Of a stretch of 64,000 nt of DNA, positions 53,165 through 63,291 are shown piece after piece. How positions within the stretch are numbered: position 1 is the stretch's first letter; the number at the start of each line of letters is the position of its first letter. Source of the stretch: Pilasporangium apinafurcum (taxonomy: Eukaryota; Oomycota; Peronosporomycetes; Pythiales; Pythiaceae). The DNA is taken from NCBI GenBank assembly GCA_001600495.1, contig BCKE01000031.1, positions 149,535 through 213,534 on the forward strand, given 5' to 3'. A program made the translations under genes and the position numbers. Below the pieces are notes generated by a model. The model was not told the DNA's origin and ran no database searches. It saw nothing but the letters and a program-made list of their open reading frames with translations.

Positions 53165-54741
53165 ATGGATGGGCAAATCGAGAATGTCGAGCGGCCGATG
53201 CGGCCAGCAGCGCCGTTTGCGCTGCTCAATGGATCATCTGGTATCAACGGAGCATTTCTGCTACCGAACGTCAAGCTGAGAAAGGTCGAATTGCGACCTA
53301 TTTTCGATGTGAGTGCGTTTGTTTTTCTCTCCAAATTGTTCTTTTGTTGATGTTTCATGCACATGTTCATAGCCGCGGTTTTCTTGCTTTATCGATATGT
53401 AGAACGTGGATGAGAAGGCCCTCGAGATTAAACCACCGACGCAGATGATGCGGTTTATCGATATGCTTCGCTATCATAAACCCACAGAAGAAGAACGACA
53501 GGCACTCAATATCAGCAGCTCCACGGAACGCCTGAACCTCCACGCACTCAATGATGTAAAAAGTCACTTCCGCATCGATGAACAAAGCTTGCTATCGGCT
53601 TCTAACGATGATCATGGTGATATTTATTGTAGATATTGGTGATCTGTGGCGCACGAAAAGGCTTTCGTTTTTCGTCTCAGGATATTAAGCGTTTCCGCCA
53701 TGCAGCAGAGACACTGGAACGGCATTACAACGAAGTGGACCAAACGTTCCGTCAACTGCCGCTAGAGGTTTCTCAGTATCGATTCGCAAAGAATATGCAC
53801 CGATTAGAAGAAGATCCGCATTTTTTCGCGCACGTCACGGACAAGGAAAAGCAGCAAGCGTTTGAAGCGAATCACTTGCATCCGGATGCCAAGGTGCGAT
53901 GGCGAGCGTTTGCGTTCCAGTGGGCGGCACGGCAATACATCACAGCGTTCATCGGTCTACGTGACACCATCACAGATATCCGCGAGCGATTGGAGATGGA
54001 GATGTATGCTACACAGATTTTGAATGTATCGCCAGATCTGAACGACATAGGTAACAGCTTCCTCTACGAGTATGAAGTGGCGAACAAAGGTGTGTGTGTT
54101 TGCCTTACGCTTTGGTGGTGGGTCCCTGTGCAGTAGAAGCAGAGTTCGAAGCCAAGGCACATCAGCCGTTTCCTGCGTTCCTATACGTGCTGATCCAGAA
54201 ATACCATCACGAACAGCGGGATAAAAGCACCGACTGGACTGTCGAATTACCTGAACCGCCTGTGGATTCCATTGCGCACTTTGCACTTTATTTATCAAGC
54301 ATCCTTCTGCAGCCCACACCACTCACAATCTTGGAGCTGAAGAGTCTTGATGTGTTACTGCAAGTCGTGTACGTGTATGCATGCATGCTCTGACGATTAG
54401 CAAATGACGAATCTCTCTAATGAGCGAGCGTGATATTGTTCCTCTACAGTAAACTCTCTTGCCATGTGGATGCGGAGCAATTGACGCTCATCGTACTGCA
54501 TGACTCTCTATGTGAATCATCATCGATACAGCAATCAGTGAATATTAAGAATGGTGTGATGACGCATGCAGCATTGAGTTGTCTGCTCTACGATTTTCTT
54601 TCAACTGTTCGCGAGCTGCGGCTGGTGCCACGAGAGAAGCAGCTGCTGCCGAAGCGACGAAGGAAACGACAGCCAGTTATAACGAGTGAAGATAGTAGCA
54701 ATAGCAACGACGATTCACTTCCGGATGTCAGTATCACATGA
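53165..54741 (+). CDS. Uncharacterised spliced protein
   Basis: Proposed exons 53165..53308, 53403..53555, 53633..54089, 54134..54368 and 54450..54741; phases agree, 426 aa. The acceptor of exon 3 could instead be after 53680 (16 residues shorter, with a better pyrimidine tract). Segments are helical and well composed: PPTQMMRFIDMLRYHKPTEEE, FRHAAETLERHYNEVDQTFRQ, WRAFAFQWAARQYITAFIGL, AHFALYLSSILLQPTPLTIL, HVDAEQLTLIVLHDSLCES. The tail is basic (LLPKRRRKRQP) then acidic/Ser-rich, suggesting a nuclear localisation signal. No domain or family was recognised. The start could also be the in-frame ATG at 53075. Confidence 0.55.
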
Positions 54742-55887
54742 GATCGAGCAGCTTGCAGTGAAGAGCTACAAGCATGCCATGGTGAGATAGGGAGACTCCA
54801 AATCAGCTGATTAATTGTGTCGTCCGTCTCGTTTGTGTATTTACGGACACATGGATAAATACGGATACCGTCGCGAATTGTAGCGAAATTAAATTTAGCA
54901 AAAAATTGCTTCCTAACAAATTTTGGTTTCTGACCGTATCTTACGAGCTGACGTGTTGTTTATGGTGTGACCACACAGTTTTGGTTAGTTGATAAGTAAA
55001 TATTGAATTTTTAGGTGGAATTCTTTTTTGGATGTTACTGGCTTTCCAGTACTTACATCCATTCAGCTTTTTTGCTGTACTGTCTTCCATTGGACGGAAA
55101 GACTATCTAATTTCCCATGTGATGCTCCTTGAGCTGCTCCACACGTTCATATCTGTCATGTATTGGTGCGCACACTCCTTCTGTAAAAATAGCTACACTC
55201 GCACCAGCCAACATCTCCTCAACTGACGCAAAAATTATGGACCGCAGTTGATTGACCAAATGCGCTGTCCCGTTGCTGCAACACGTGTTTGACCCACAAC
55301 CAAACAACGTCCGCAAGCGGTTTAGGTTTCAAGTGCATTTTCTGCCTCTCAGCTGGTACGCGGGCATTACAATCTACAAGTCAATCAGTTCGTGCATGAT
55401 AGGTTTAGGTGGTTCTTTATTGTAACCGTTATGTAGGAGTAGGGGGGTCAATCGCGTTTCTATTTTTGTGGTGATTTTTTGCTTCTCCCCATCGTCAGTT
55501 GAAGGACTTGATTTAGCAAATGTAAGTGTACCCCTATCCTCTAAGTCAGTGTAGGGTTGTGGGGAGGAAATGGTGTTAGTTAAAAAACTGCTCTGTGGAT
55601 GGATGCATCACACAACGGGCTCCATATGCCCGACGTAGTCAGGACTGACTCTATAGACGGGGAAAACAAAACACCAGTGTGCACAAGAGCGGCAGGTGAG
55701 GAAGAAGCGCGGAAGACGCTTACGCCCCAAAAACCCTGGAAGAAGACCGACGTTCCTCTTCCTCTTCTTCTTCCGTCGCTATATTTACTTACATACCCTC
55801 ATCGCACGTGCGTTTAACGGACTTCTCCTGCTCTCCCACCCTATTGTCATTCGATCCTCCTCCTCCTCCAGCAACCGGTGAGCGAGT
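54742..55887. other. Intergenic region upstream of the myosin
   Basis: About 1.15 kb. Short frames lack support. It should contain the myosin promoter; G-rich patches occur near 55440 and 55560. No repeat or RNA recognised. Confidence 0.4.
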
Positions 55888-58800
55888 ATGGACGTCGGTG
55901 CACAAGTGGAAGTGTGCGTGCAGGGCGTCTGGCGCACAGGTGTCATCATTGACCGCTACGCCACGCCATTGGATATTGCTGGCGCTGTCGCAACCGTCAA
56001 ACTTGACGACGGTAGTCTCCACGACGTGAGTGTCTCCGAAGACCCGAATAAACCCTCTCCAGACATGCGACTCTTGACGCCCATGGGAGGTAGTCTCGAT
56101 GTCGACGATCTCACGTCGCTCATGGAATTAGACGAAACCAGCATCCTCGCTGCGCTCGAGTGTCGATTCCAGAAACAGACTATCTATACCAACACTGGCA
56201 CGATTTTACTGGCGGTAAACCCGTTCCAGAAGCTCCGGGGGCTCTACGATCGATCGCTATTGAACAAATACTTGATGTCGTTTGAGACCCGGAACAGCAG
56301 CGTCCGTGCCAAAGGGGCAGTGCTTCCACCGCATATTTATCAAGTCGCGGGCGAAGCGTTTAAAGCCATGTCGCTCCCCGTAAATGGCACTAAAAGAGAC
56401 CAAGCAATCCTGGTGAGTGGCGAGAGTGGCAGTGGGAAAACCGAATCGACCAAGTTCCTCATGGAATATTTAGCACAAGCAGGTGATCATCGAGATTTAT
56501 CTTTTTCACGAATTCAGCAGACAGGAATCGCAGCAAAAGTATTACAGACCAACATTTTATTGGAATCGTTTGGCAATGCACGCACGCTAAGGAACGACAA
56601 CTCGAGTCGCTTTGGGAAATTCATCAAGTTGCATTTCACTGGGAATGGTCGCTTGACCGGCGCGAGTATCCAGACGTATCTTTTGGAAAAAGTCCGCTTG
56701 GTATCCCAGTCGAAAGGTGAGCGAAATTATCATATTTTTTACGAAATGACGCTCGGTGCGTCCGCTAGCGCCAGAAAACGATGGCTACTCGACCCACCAA
56801 CACAACAACAAGCGATGACGTCTGGGGATAATGGCGACGTGACAGGCGATTTGCGACAGTTCTTGCACTATCGCTATCTGAACCAAAGCCAGTGCTTCAA
56901 GCGACGCGATGGTGTCGAAGACCGTGAGATGTATCAACGCGTGACGGCAGCTATGGAAGTGGTGGGATTTACGCCCTTTGAACGAGCAGGGATCTTTGAT
57001 TTGCTGGCGGCTTTGATGCATATTGGCAATTTAACTTTTGAACATGACGAGCATCGGTCTCCAGCGACGACAGAACTCGCGCCGAGCTGCACTTGGTCTC
57101 GTGATGCAGCTGCAACATTGCTTGCTGTCGATGCGGCTCAACTGGAACGAGCATTGAGTGTACGAAAGATTCGAGCAGGTACAGATTTCGTCAGCGTGAA
57201 ACTCTCGGCGGAACAGGCCAACAATGCTCGTGATGCACTTGCCAAGTCACTTTATGGTCGCCTGTTTGACTGGATGGTGAACAAGATCAACGATTTCCTG
57301 AAAATGGATGATAGTCAGAAAGTCCGTGGCGGAATGCAGTTCATTGGCATTTTGGATATTTTCGGATTTGAAGTATTCCCGAACAACTCGTTTGAACAGC
57401 TGTGTATTAATTTTGCAAACGAGACACTCCAGCAACAGTTTAATGACTATGTGTTTAAAATGGAACAGCGCGAGTACGAATCCGAAGGCGTGGACTGGAA
57501 ATACGTCGAGTTTTTGGATAATCAGGACTGTGTGAACCTCATCTCGCAACGACCGACGGGGATCTTGCCATTGATTGACGAAGAATGTTTGATCCCGAAG
57601 GGCAACGACACGACATTGGCATCAAAACTTTATCGTGCCTGTGATGAGCATCCGCGTTTCACTGCATCTCGTATTCAGAAAGCAAAAGGATTGTTTACGA
57701 TCGTTCACTACGCAGGCAACGTCGAGTATTCGTCCTTGGGTTTCTTGGAGAAAAACAAGGATCTTTTGCATCAAGAAGCTGTCGATTTACTGGCACACTC
57801 TCCGAAAGAAGGAAGTTTCACGCGTGTTGTGTGTGATGGTAGTGACTTCCGCCCTCGTGCCAAATCCTCTCCACGACTACGTGCAGCAACGAGCAAACAA
57901 CGAGGTGCTAGCGTTGGATTACAGTTCAAGGAGCAACTGACGGCGCTGTTAGAGACTTTGCAGGAGACAAATCCACATTATGTCCGATGTTTAAAGCCAA
58001 ATGAGAATTGCGAGGCGAACGTGTTCGAGCGGGAACGTGTTTTAAACCAGTTGCGATGCAATGGTGTGATGGAGGCTGTACGTGTGGCACGAGCGGGTTA
58101 TCCGATTCGGATGCCACATGACGAGTTTGTAGCTCGGTATCACAGTCTGAAAGCAATGAAGAACCCACATGCGACCAAGAGGCAACTAGTGTCATCGTTT
58201 GTATCACTGGATCCAGATGTTATGGATCTTTCCAATGAATCAGCAATGGCTGGAGAAGCGAAAGACTTGCTGAACGACCTCATCCTGGTCATGCCGAAAG
58301 AGCCTGATGTCGTTGCACAGAGTTCGTGTGAACATTCAGATCAAATCCAATTCACTGCAAAATCAACAGCAGTAGGGGTGCAGATGGGGTACACGAAGAT
58401 GTTTATGAAAAAAGGAGCATACGAATTTTTGGAGGATATGCGCACACAGCGCTTACGACGTCACATGGTGAAGATTTTCCATGCCACATTATGCTTTTGT
58501 GCTCGTCGTCGATATCTGCGATTACGACATGCGGTTCGATCGCTTCAGCTGGCGTTTCGATACAAGAAACAGCTTACACTGAAGCGTCGACGGAAAGCGT
58601 TGTTACTTCGAAGAAACAAGGCTCGTAAGATTCAGAGTTACCTGCGAATGCTGTGTCAGCGTAGAAAGTATCAAAAATTCCTGTGTGTTGTCAAGATGTT
58701 GCAATGGCGGTTCCGATATCGACGGATGTTAGCGGTGGTGAGTAATGCGCAAAAAGCAGAAGAACAGCGAAAACGCGATCAATCGAGAATACGGCACGAA

Positions 58801-60120
58801 AAGGAGCAGCAGGAAAAGGAGCAACTACAACAGCAACTGCAGTACACGGAAAGTACGGCATCTTCGGAAAGTTCGTCGGAATCGTCCATGACTTCGAACG
58901 ATATCGAAGGATCTGTGACATCGGATTACTCGGATGATTTCTATCCTTATGATAATACCATCCCAAAGCATGGACTAAAGACAGTCGATGAACAGAGCAA
59001 CCAACTAATGCCACGCAAGCAATCTCACGCCCATATTGGCCGTCAGAGCCATGCCATCGACAACCTCCGACCTATCGACGCTCCACCACCACATCACCGA
59101 GCTTCGCGGACGTACAGTACCGATATTAATGGCATGAACCCAGCCAACAAGATTCGTGGGAGCCTCGCACTTTCTCGTAAATCGTCCTTCCGCAATACAC
59201 GATCGTCTCGTGCTGTGGCGTTGCCTCGTCTCGATGTGGTGCAGCAAACACAATGGGTGAACGACGAAGACCGGTTTAGTTGCCATATCTGCAATAAGCG
59301 CTTCAATATGTTTAAACGCAAGCATCATTGCCGTGCATGTGGTGAAGTAATCTGTAATAGTTGCTCACTGTATCATCGGATTCAGAACCGCTCGATGCGC
59401 GTGTGTGTCTCGTGCGTGGCGTTCCACTCATTGGATAGTCCGACTTCGACAACCTCGTCAACAGGGTTCTCACGACCAGGAGGCGGTAGTGGTCGCTCTG
59501 CCGGCTCTGGTGGCCGGAAGAACTCGACAGCATCTCAATTTGAACTGGGAAGAAGCAGCACCATGAGCAGTGGTGTGTGGCTCAACGCATGGCCAGAACC
59601 ACCGATGCCTGACCACGAAGAAGAACGATTGGCTGTGTTGAGGGAACTAAATATCCGTGAACTTGCAACATCAGGCAAATTCAACATGTACTGTGAAGTT
59701 GCTGCAAAGACGATGAAGTGCCCTATCGCATTTGTAAGTATCATTGAAGACGAAGAACAGATTCTTGTAGCAAATATCGGCATGGCACACACAACGCTTC
59801 CTCGTGAGCTTTCATTCTGTGCGCATACAATCTGCCAGCCGAGCGTCTTGGTAGTGTTGGATACCAAGAATGACGATCGCTTCCGTGAAAACCCCATGGT
59901 GAAAGGAGAAAAAGGCGCCGTGAAGATTCGATACTACGCTGGTGCAACCATCTTCTCTAGGTACGGTCATGCATTGGGCACGGTCGCTGTCATGGACACG
60001 AAGCCACGTCGTGAAGCCGATCAAGAACACATTGGAATGCTGCAGCACCTAAGCTTCCTTGCGAGTGAGAAGATGACGCAGAGTACCATTCAAGAAGATA
60101 GTGATAGCGAATTCCTATAA
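55888..60120 (+). CDS. Myosin motor-FYVE-GAF heavy chain
   Basis: One uninterrupted exon, 1410 aa. The motor head spans about residues 75-840: P-loop GESGSGKT (178-185), switch I within NDNSSRFGKF, switch II DIFGFE (490-495), relay NETLQQQFNDYVF, actin-side ETNPHYVRCLKPNE and converter end YTKMFMKKGAYEFLEDMRT; all ATPase motifs are intact. A basic neck of degenerate IQ-like repeats (about 845-945) is followed by a short charged, Ser-rich linker without long coiled coil, so it is likely monomeric. A complete FYVE finger lies at about 1127-1175 with the KHHCRACGE motif and MRVCVSC. A GAF domain follows at about 1245-1400 (FVSIIEDEEQILVANIG, CAHTICQPSVLVVLD, GHALGTVAVMDTKP). FYVE binding of PI3P predicts an endosome-linked actin motor. 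Such chimeric myosins are an oomycete speciality; I do not assign a class number. An AATAAA is at about 60186. Confidence 0.93.
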   Translation: MDVGAQVEVCVQGVWRTGVIIDRYATPLDIAGAVATVKLDDGSLHDVSVSEDPNKPSPDMRLLTPMGGSLDVDDLTSLMELDETSILAALECRFQKQTIYTNTGTILLAVNPFQKLRGLYDRSLLNKYLMSFETRNSSVRAKGAVLPPHIYQVAGEAFKAMSLPVNGTKRDQAILVSGESGSGKTESTKFLMEYLAQAGDHRDLSFSRIQQTGIAAKVLQTNILLESFGNARTLRNDNSSRFGKFIKLHFTGNGRLTGASIQTYLLEKVRLVSQSKGERNYHIFYEMTLGASASARKRWLLDPPTQQQAMTSGDNGDVTGDLRQFLHYRYLNQSQCFKRRDGVEDREMYQRVTAAMEVVGFTPFERAGIFDLLAALMHIGNLTFEHDEHRSPATTELAPSCTWSRDAAATLLAVDAAQLERALSVRKIRAGTDFVSVKLSAEQANNARDALAKSLYGRLFDWMVNKINDFLKMDDSQKVRGGMQFIGILDIFGFEVFPNNSFEQLCINFANETLQQQFNDYVFKMEQREYESEGVDWKYVEFLDNQDCVNLISQRPTGILPLIDEECLIPKGNDTTLASKLYRACDEHPRFTASRIQKAKGLFTIVHYAGNVEYSSLGFLEKNKDLLHQEAVDLLAHSPKEGSFTRVVCDGSDFRPRAKSSPRLRAATSKQRGASVGLQFKEQLTALLETLQETNPHYVRCLKPNENCEANVFERERVLNQLRCNGVMEAVRVARAGYPIRMPHDEFVARYHSLKAMKNPHATKRQLVSSFVSLDPDVMDLSNESAMAGEAKDLLNDLILVMPKEPDVVAQSSCEHSDQIQFTAKSTAVGVQMGYTKMFMKKGAYEFLEDMRTQRLRRHMVKIFHATLCFCARRRYLRLRHAVRSLQLAFRYKKQLTLKRRRKALLLRRNKARKIQSYLRMLCQRRKYQKFLCVVKMLQWRFRYRRMLAVVSNAQKAEEQRKRDQSRIRHEKEQQEKEQLQQQLQYTESTASSESSSESSMTSNDIEGSVTSDYSDDFYPYDNTIPKHGLKTVDEQSNQLMPRKQSHAHIGRQSHAIDNLRPIDAPPPHHRASRTYSTDINGMNPANKIRGSLALSRKSSFRNTRSSRAVALPRLDVVQQTQWVNDEDRFSCHICNKRFNMFKRKHHCRACGEVICNSCSLYHRIQNRSMRVCVSCVAFHSLDSPTSTTSSTGFSRPGGGSGRSAGSGGRKNSTASQFELGRSSTMSSGVWLNAWPEPPMPDHEEERLAVLRELNIRELATSGKFNMYCEVAAKTMKCPIAFVSIIEDEEQILVANIGMAHTTLPRELSFCAHTICQPSVLVVLDTKNDDRFRENPMVKGEKGAVKIRYYAGATIFSRYGHALGTVAVMDTKPRREADQEHIGMLQHLSFLASEKMTQSTIQEDSDSEFL

Positions 60121-60506
60121 AACTCTGGACCAGTTTAGATTTGTTACATCTGTACCCATCCCGTATTTTTGAACCTATTTTCCCGTAAATAAAAAAAGCG
60201 AACGAAATCACGATGCAACGTTCGGATTTTTCTTATCTAGTTGGCCATGTCCCACTTTTTTGGTCTGAACCCACACACTCTATGGGGATTTGATGGCAGA
60301 TGCGCGAGTGAGTGTGTGCATGCGAGAGAGAGTCGAAAGGGCATACAGTCACACCGTCTTTCTCGCCATTACTCACTCTTTGCGGGGCAGTGCTGAGAGT
60401 TCAGTAGTCTTTACCCTGACGGTAACGAGTCCTGAGCAAAGAGGCTTCAGTGTGATCAGAGAAAACAGGTGGTGGTCAGAGTCTCAACGCTTTACTACTT
60501 TGGGCG
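60121..60506. other. Spacer between myosin and PX-FYVE gene
   Basis: 386 bp containing the myosin 3' end (AATAAA near 60186) and presumably the promoter of the PX-FYVE gene. Nothing else seen. Confidence 0.4.
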
Positions 60507-61441
60507 ATGGTTTCTCGGGAGTCGCTGGTGTATGGACAGATTCGTATCACCATTGTTGGCACGGAGACGCGCGATGCTGAGTCCTTGCGACCGTACACGG
60601 TAAGAGAGTTGATTCAGATGACTCGTTCAAATCAGTGAATAACAGGGGAGACTGTTTCTTGTGTTCTCTTTGCACAGTTGTATCGGACGGTAGTGAACTA
60701 TAGGGGCGAGTGTCATCAACGCCTGCTTCGCTACCACGATTATCGAAAATTTTATAGGAAGGTATGTGAACGACGAAGAGTTCTTACTATGAAAGCAAAT
60801 TATTAATGGCTGTGGGTATATGGACGAATGATGGATGATTGGCATGGGAAAATAGCTGCGGTTACAATCACTGACACCGATTAACGTCCCATTCCCCTCG
60901 AAGATTTGGTCGAAGAAAGAGTCATTGAAGCATGAAATCGTGGAAGCGCGACAGGTGATGGTACGTTGAATGAATGAATGTCTCCTGCTAAAAACTGCGA
61001 CAGATCTGTTCAATAAACTAGTTCATGTGATCTAAATGAATGCAGCTAAACGAATTCATACAGCAAGTGTGCGAGAACAAACTACCGTTAAAGACAGAAG
61101 AATACCTACTTCAATTGCTGAAAGTCGGGAAATACGATGGACGAGGGCAGGTGAAACAGGATATTACCGCTAGTGCCATTATCCCCATTGAACCGGTCGA
61201 CCTTGTCCCTCCGGTTCCATCACCAAATAACAACGGCGACTCAGCACCGTATTCTGCGTGTCACAGCTGCAATAAACGCTTTACGATGTTCAAGCTCAAG
61301 CACCATTGTCGAGCGTGTGGCGAAATGATCTGCGACAGTTGTTCCGTCTTCCTCCGGTTCCAAGGACGGCGCCTGCGAACCTGTAAAGTTTGTCTGGTGG
61401 AAGATGAGAGTCCCAAATCCACCTCCTCCATAGGGCTCTAG
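60507..61441 (+). CDS. PX-FYVE protein
   Basis: Exons 60507..60599, 60678..60761, 60856..60960 and 61046..61441, all phase 0, 225 aa. Residues about 8-125 form a PX domain, recognised mainly by alignment with the intact paralogue at 62.1 kb: LVYGQIRITIVGTETRD, VVNYRGECHQRLLRYHDYRKF, INVPFPSKIW (the P-x-F-P PX loop) and LNEFIQQVCENKLPL. A FYVE finger ends the protein (about 160-212): CHSCNKRF, LKHHCRACGEMIC, LRTCKVC, with the basic PI3P-binding motif present. Two PI-binding modules in one small protein suggest an endosomal adaptor. The start ATG (60507) is supported by MVSRESLVYGQ matching MVYGQ in the paralogue; exons 1-3 are too short to be conspicuous. Confidence 0.78.
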
Positions 61442-62129
61442 CATTTAGCAATAGAGCTCTATGGAAAGAAGGAGGTACGATATCTATCAACTAGTTAGTC
61501 CTAGTACATTTAGTGAAACCCCCCACCATCTTTAGAGAAAAAGAGCGATGGTATTGTAGCTCTTCAGGTGGAAAAGAGTTGTAGCCATCCCGTATTTGAC
61601 ATTATGTATCCATAAATAAATGATCATAAATATCAGAGGCAGTTTGAAGTAATCTTCATCGTGACCAATCGCCCCAAAAATACGTATAAAAAAGGCGAAA
61701 TTTCACAGAATTTACCCACGTCCGTGCCCCCGATCTGACAACAACTGCGACATCTCCAAAATATTGTGGATATAATAGCAATATTTCCCGCTTTTTTTAA
61801 AATTATGAGGGTGGAGTTGTCTTTTGAGGGGATTCGTGATGTAGTGCGACACGCTGTTACCAATTTATATATTGCTGCTGGTGAAATAAGGAAAAGCCGC
61901 AGCTCGTTCATTGTTCTATTCGATTCCTTCCACGTCCAACCAGTTCACGCGGCGCGTCCACTGACTGCCTGTTTGAACAAGTAATAGGTTCCAGTGAGTG
62001 TGTGTGGGTGATTTCAATCACTCCTTTTTTATCGTCCACAGTACAAGCAAATCTTGTGTGGCTCTACGCGTTTGTGGCCCCAAGTGGATCGCTTGAAGAG
62101 AAATACTCTATAGAGGAAAAAAGTGAATA
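61442..62129. other. Spacer between the two PX genes
   Basis: About 690 bp. Contains an AATAAA near 61616, likely the PX-FYVE polyadenylation signal, and the promoter of the next gene. No gene or repeat recognised. Confidence 0.4.
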
Positions 62130-63291
62130 ATGGTGTATGGGCAGTTGCGTGTGGCCGTGATCGGCACGCAGACTCTGGACACAGATACATCCCATCCGTA
62201 TACGGTGCGTCTGTCATCCACAATAATTATTGGTGATTGCGAGGGGATCATCAAATATTGATCTGCTCACTTATGGATCTGTAGGTGTATCTCACGGTCG
62301 TGAATTACCACGGCGAATGCTACGAGCGTGTACTTCGGTACCGAGAAATCCGAAAGTTTGCACAGAGTATCAAGACACATAGCGGTAATACGATCAGTGC
62401 GCCCTTCCCGCCGAAATCATGGACGCGAAAACAGGCATTGAAGACCGAGGTCGTCGAAGCGCGGCAAGTGTTGGTATGTAATGTCCTACCTGACTGATTT
62501 AGATACATTGAAGTGATGTTGAAGTGTGGATACACGTGTCATATGTACTGTATCTGCAGCTAAATGAGTTTATGCGCGAAGTTTGCGAGAAAAAATTGAC
62601 AATGAAGAGTGAAGATAAGCTTCTGCGGCTGCTACGCGTGGGCAAGTATGAGGATCTGGACACAGGCAAACCCTCCATGCGTGAAAGGCCGACGATGGAT
62701 GCCGCACATGAGCAGGACGATCAGCCAGCGGCTCCCACAACTTCGGCAGTGACGATGACAACGGCATCTACGTTGAATCCGTCCAGCTCTTCGTCGATGA
62801 CAGATACCGATGAGCTCTGGACAGTAGAAGAGCAAGCGGAAGAGGAAGAGGAGGAGGGTGCTGCAGCTGAAGCGCAAGCAAAAGAGAGAGTGGCACCCTC
62901 AACAGCAACACCAACAACGAACCCCAGTCACTCGGATTCTGGTCCGATTACGGATCACAATGTACCGGTGCCGATAGTGCTACAAAGATCTGCATCAAGC
63001 CCAGCACAGCCACTGTCGCATACAACGCGATCTTCGTTGGAGAAGAGTGCGTCGTTCCCAGCGTCACCGTCCAAGAGCGAAAAGATGGAATTTGCTGAGC
63101 GGGAAGCGGGAGATGGGGGGATAAAGCAAGCAGCAGTCATCACTCAAGTGGATGGTGGTGAACTGGGGAATGATGAATCTGAGGGATTATCTCCTGAGAA
63201 GAAATATCAGCATCAGATTGCAAAACGACTCAGCAATATCAAGGAACTGTTGTCTGATAGCAACGAAAGCCGGATGGCAGCTTTTGTTTAA
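62130..63291 (+). CDS. PX-domain protein, paralogue of the PX-FYVE gene
   Basis: Exons 62130..62204, 62285..62473 and 62560..63291, all phase 0, 331 aa. The PX domain covers about residues 3-115: MVYGQLRVAVIGTQTLDTDT, VVNYHGECYERVLRYREIRKF with the basic R-Y/R pair, ISAPFPPKSW and LNEFMREVCEKKLTMKS. The second exon (189 nt) equals exons 2 plus 3 of the neighbour (84+105), so one intron differs between the copies. After the PX domain there is no FYVE finger; instead a 210-residue low-complexity tail, acidic in the middle (EEQAEEEEEEGAAAEAQA) and Ser-rich afterwards, ending in a short helix (HQIAKRLSNIKELLSD). It probably binds phosphoinositides on endosomes; the tail's role is unknown. Confidence 0.8.
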
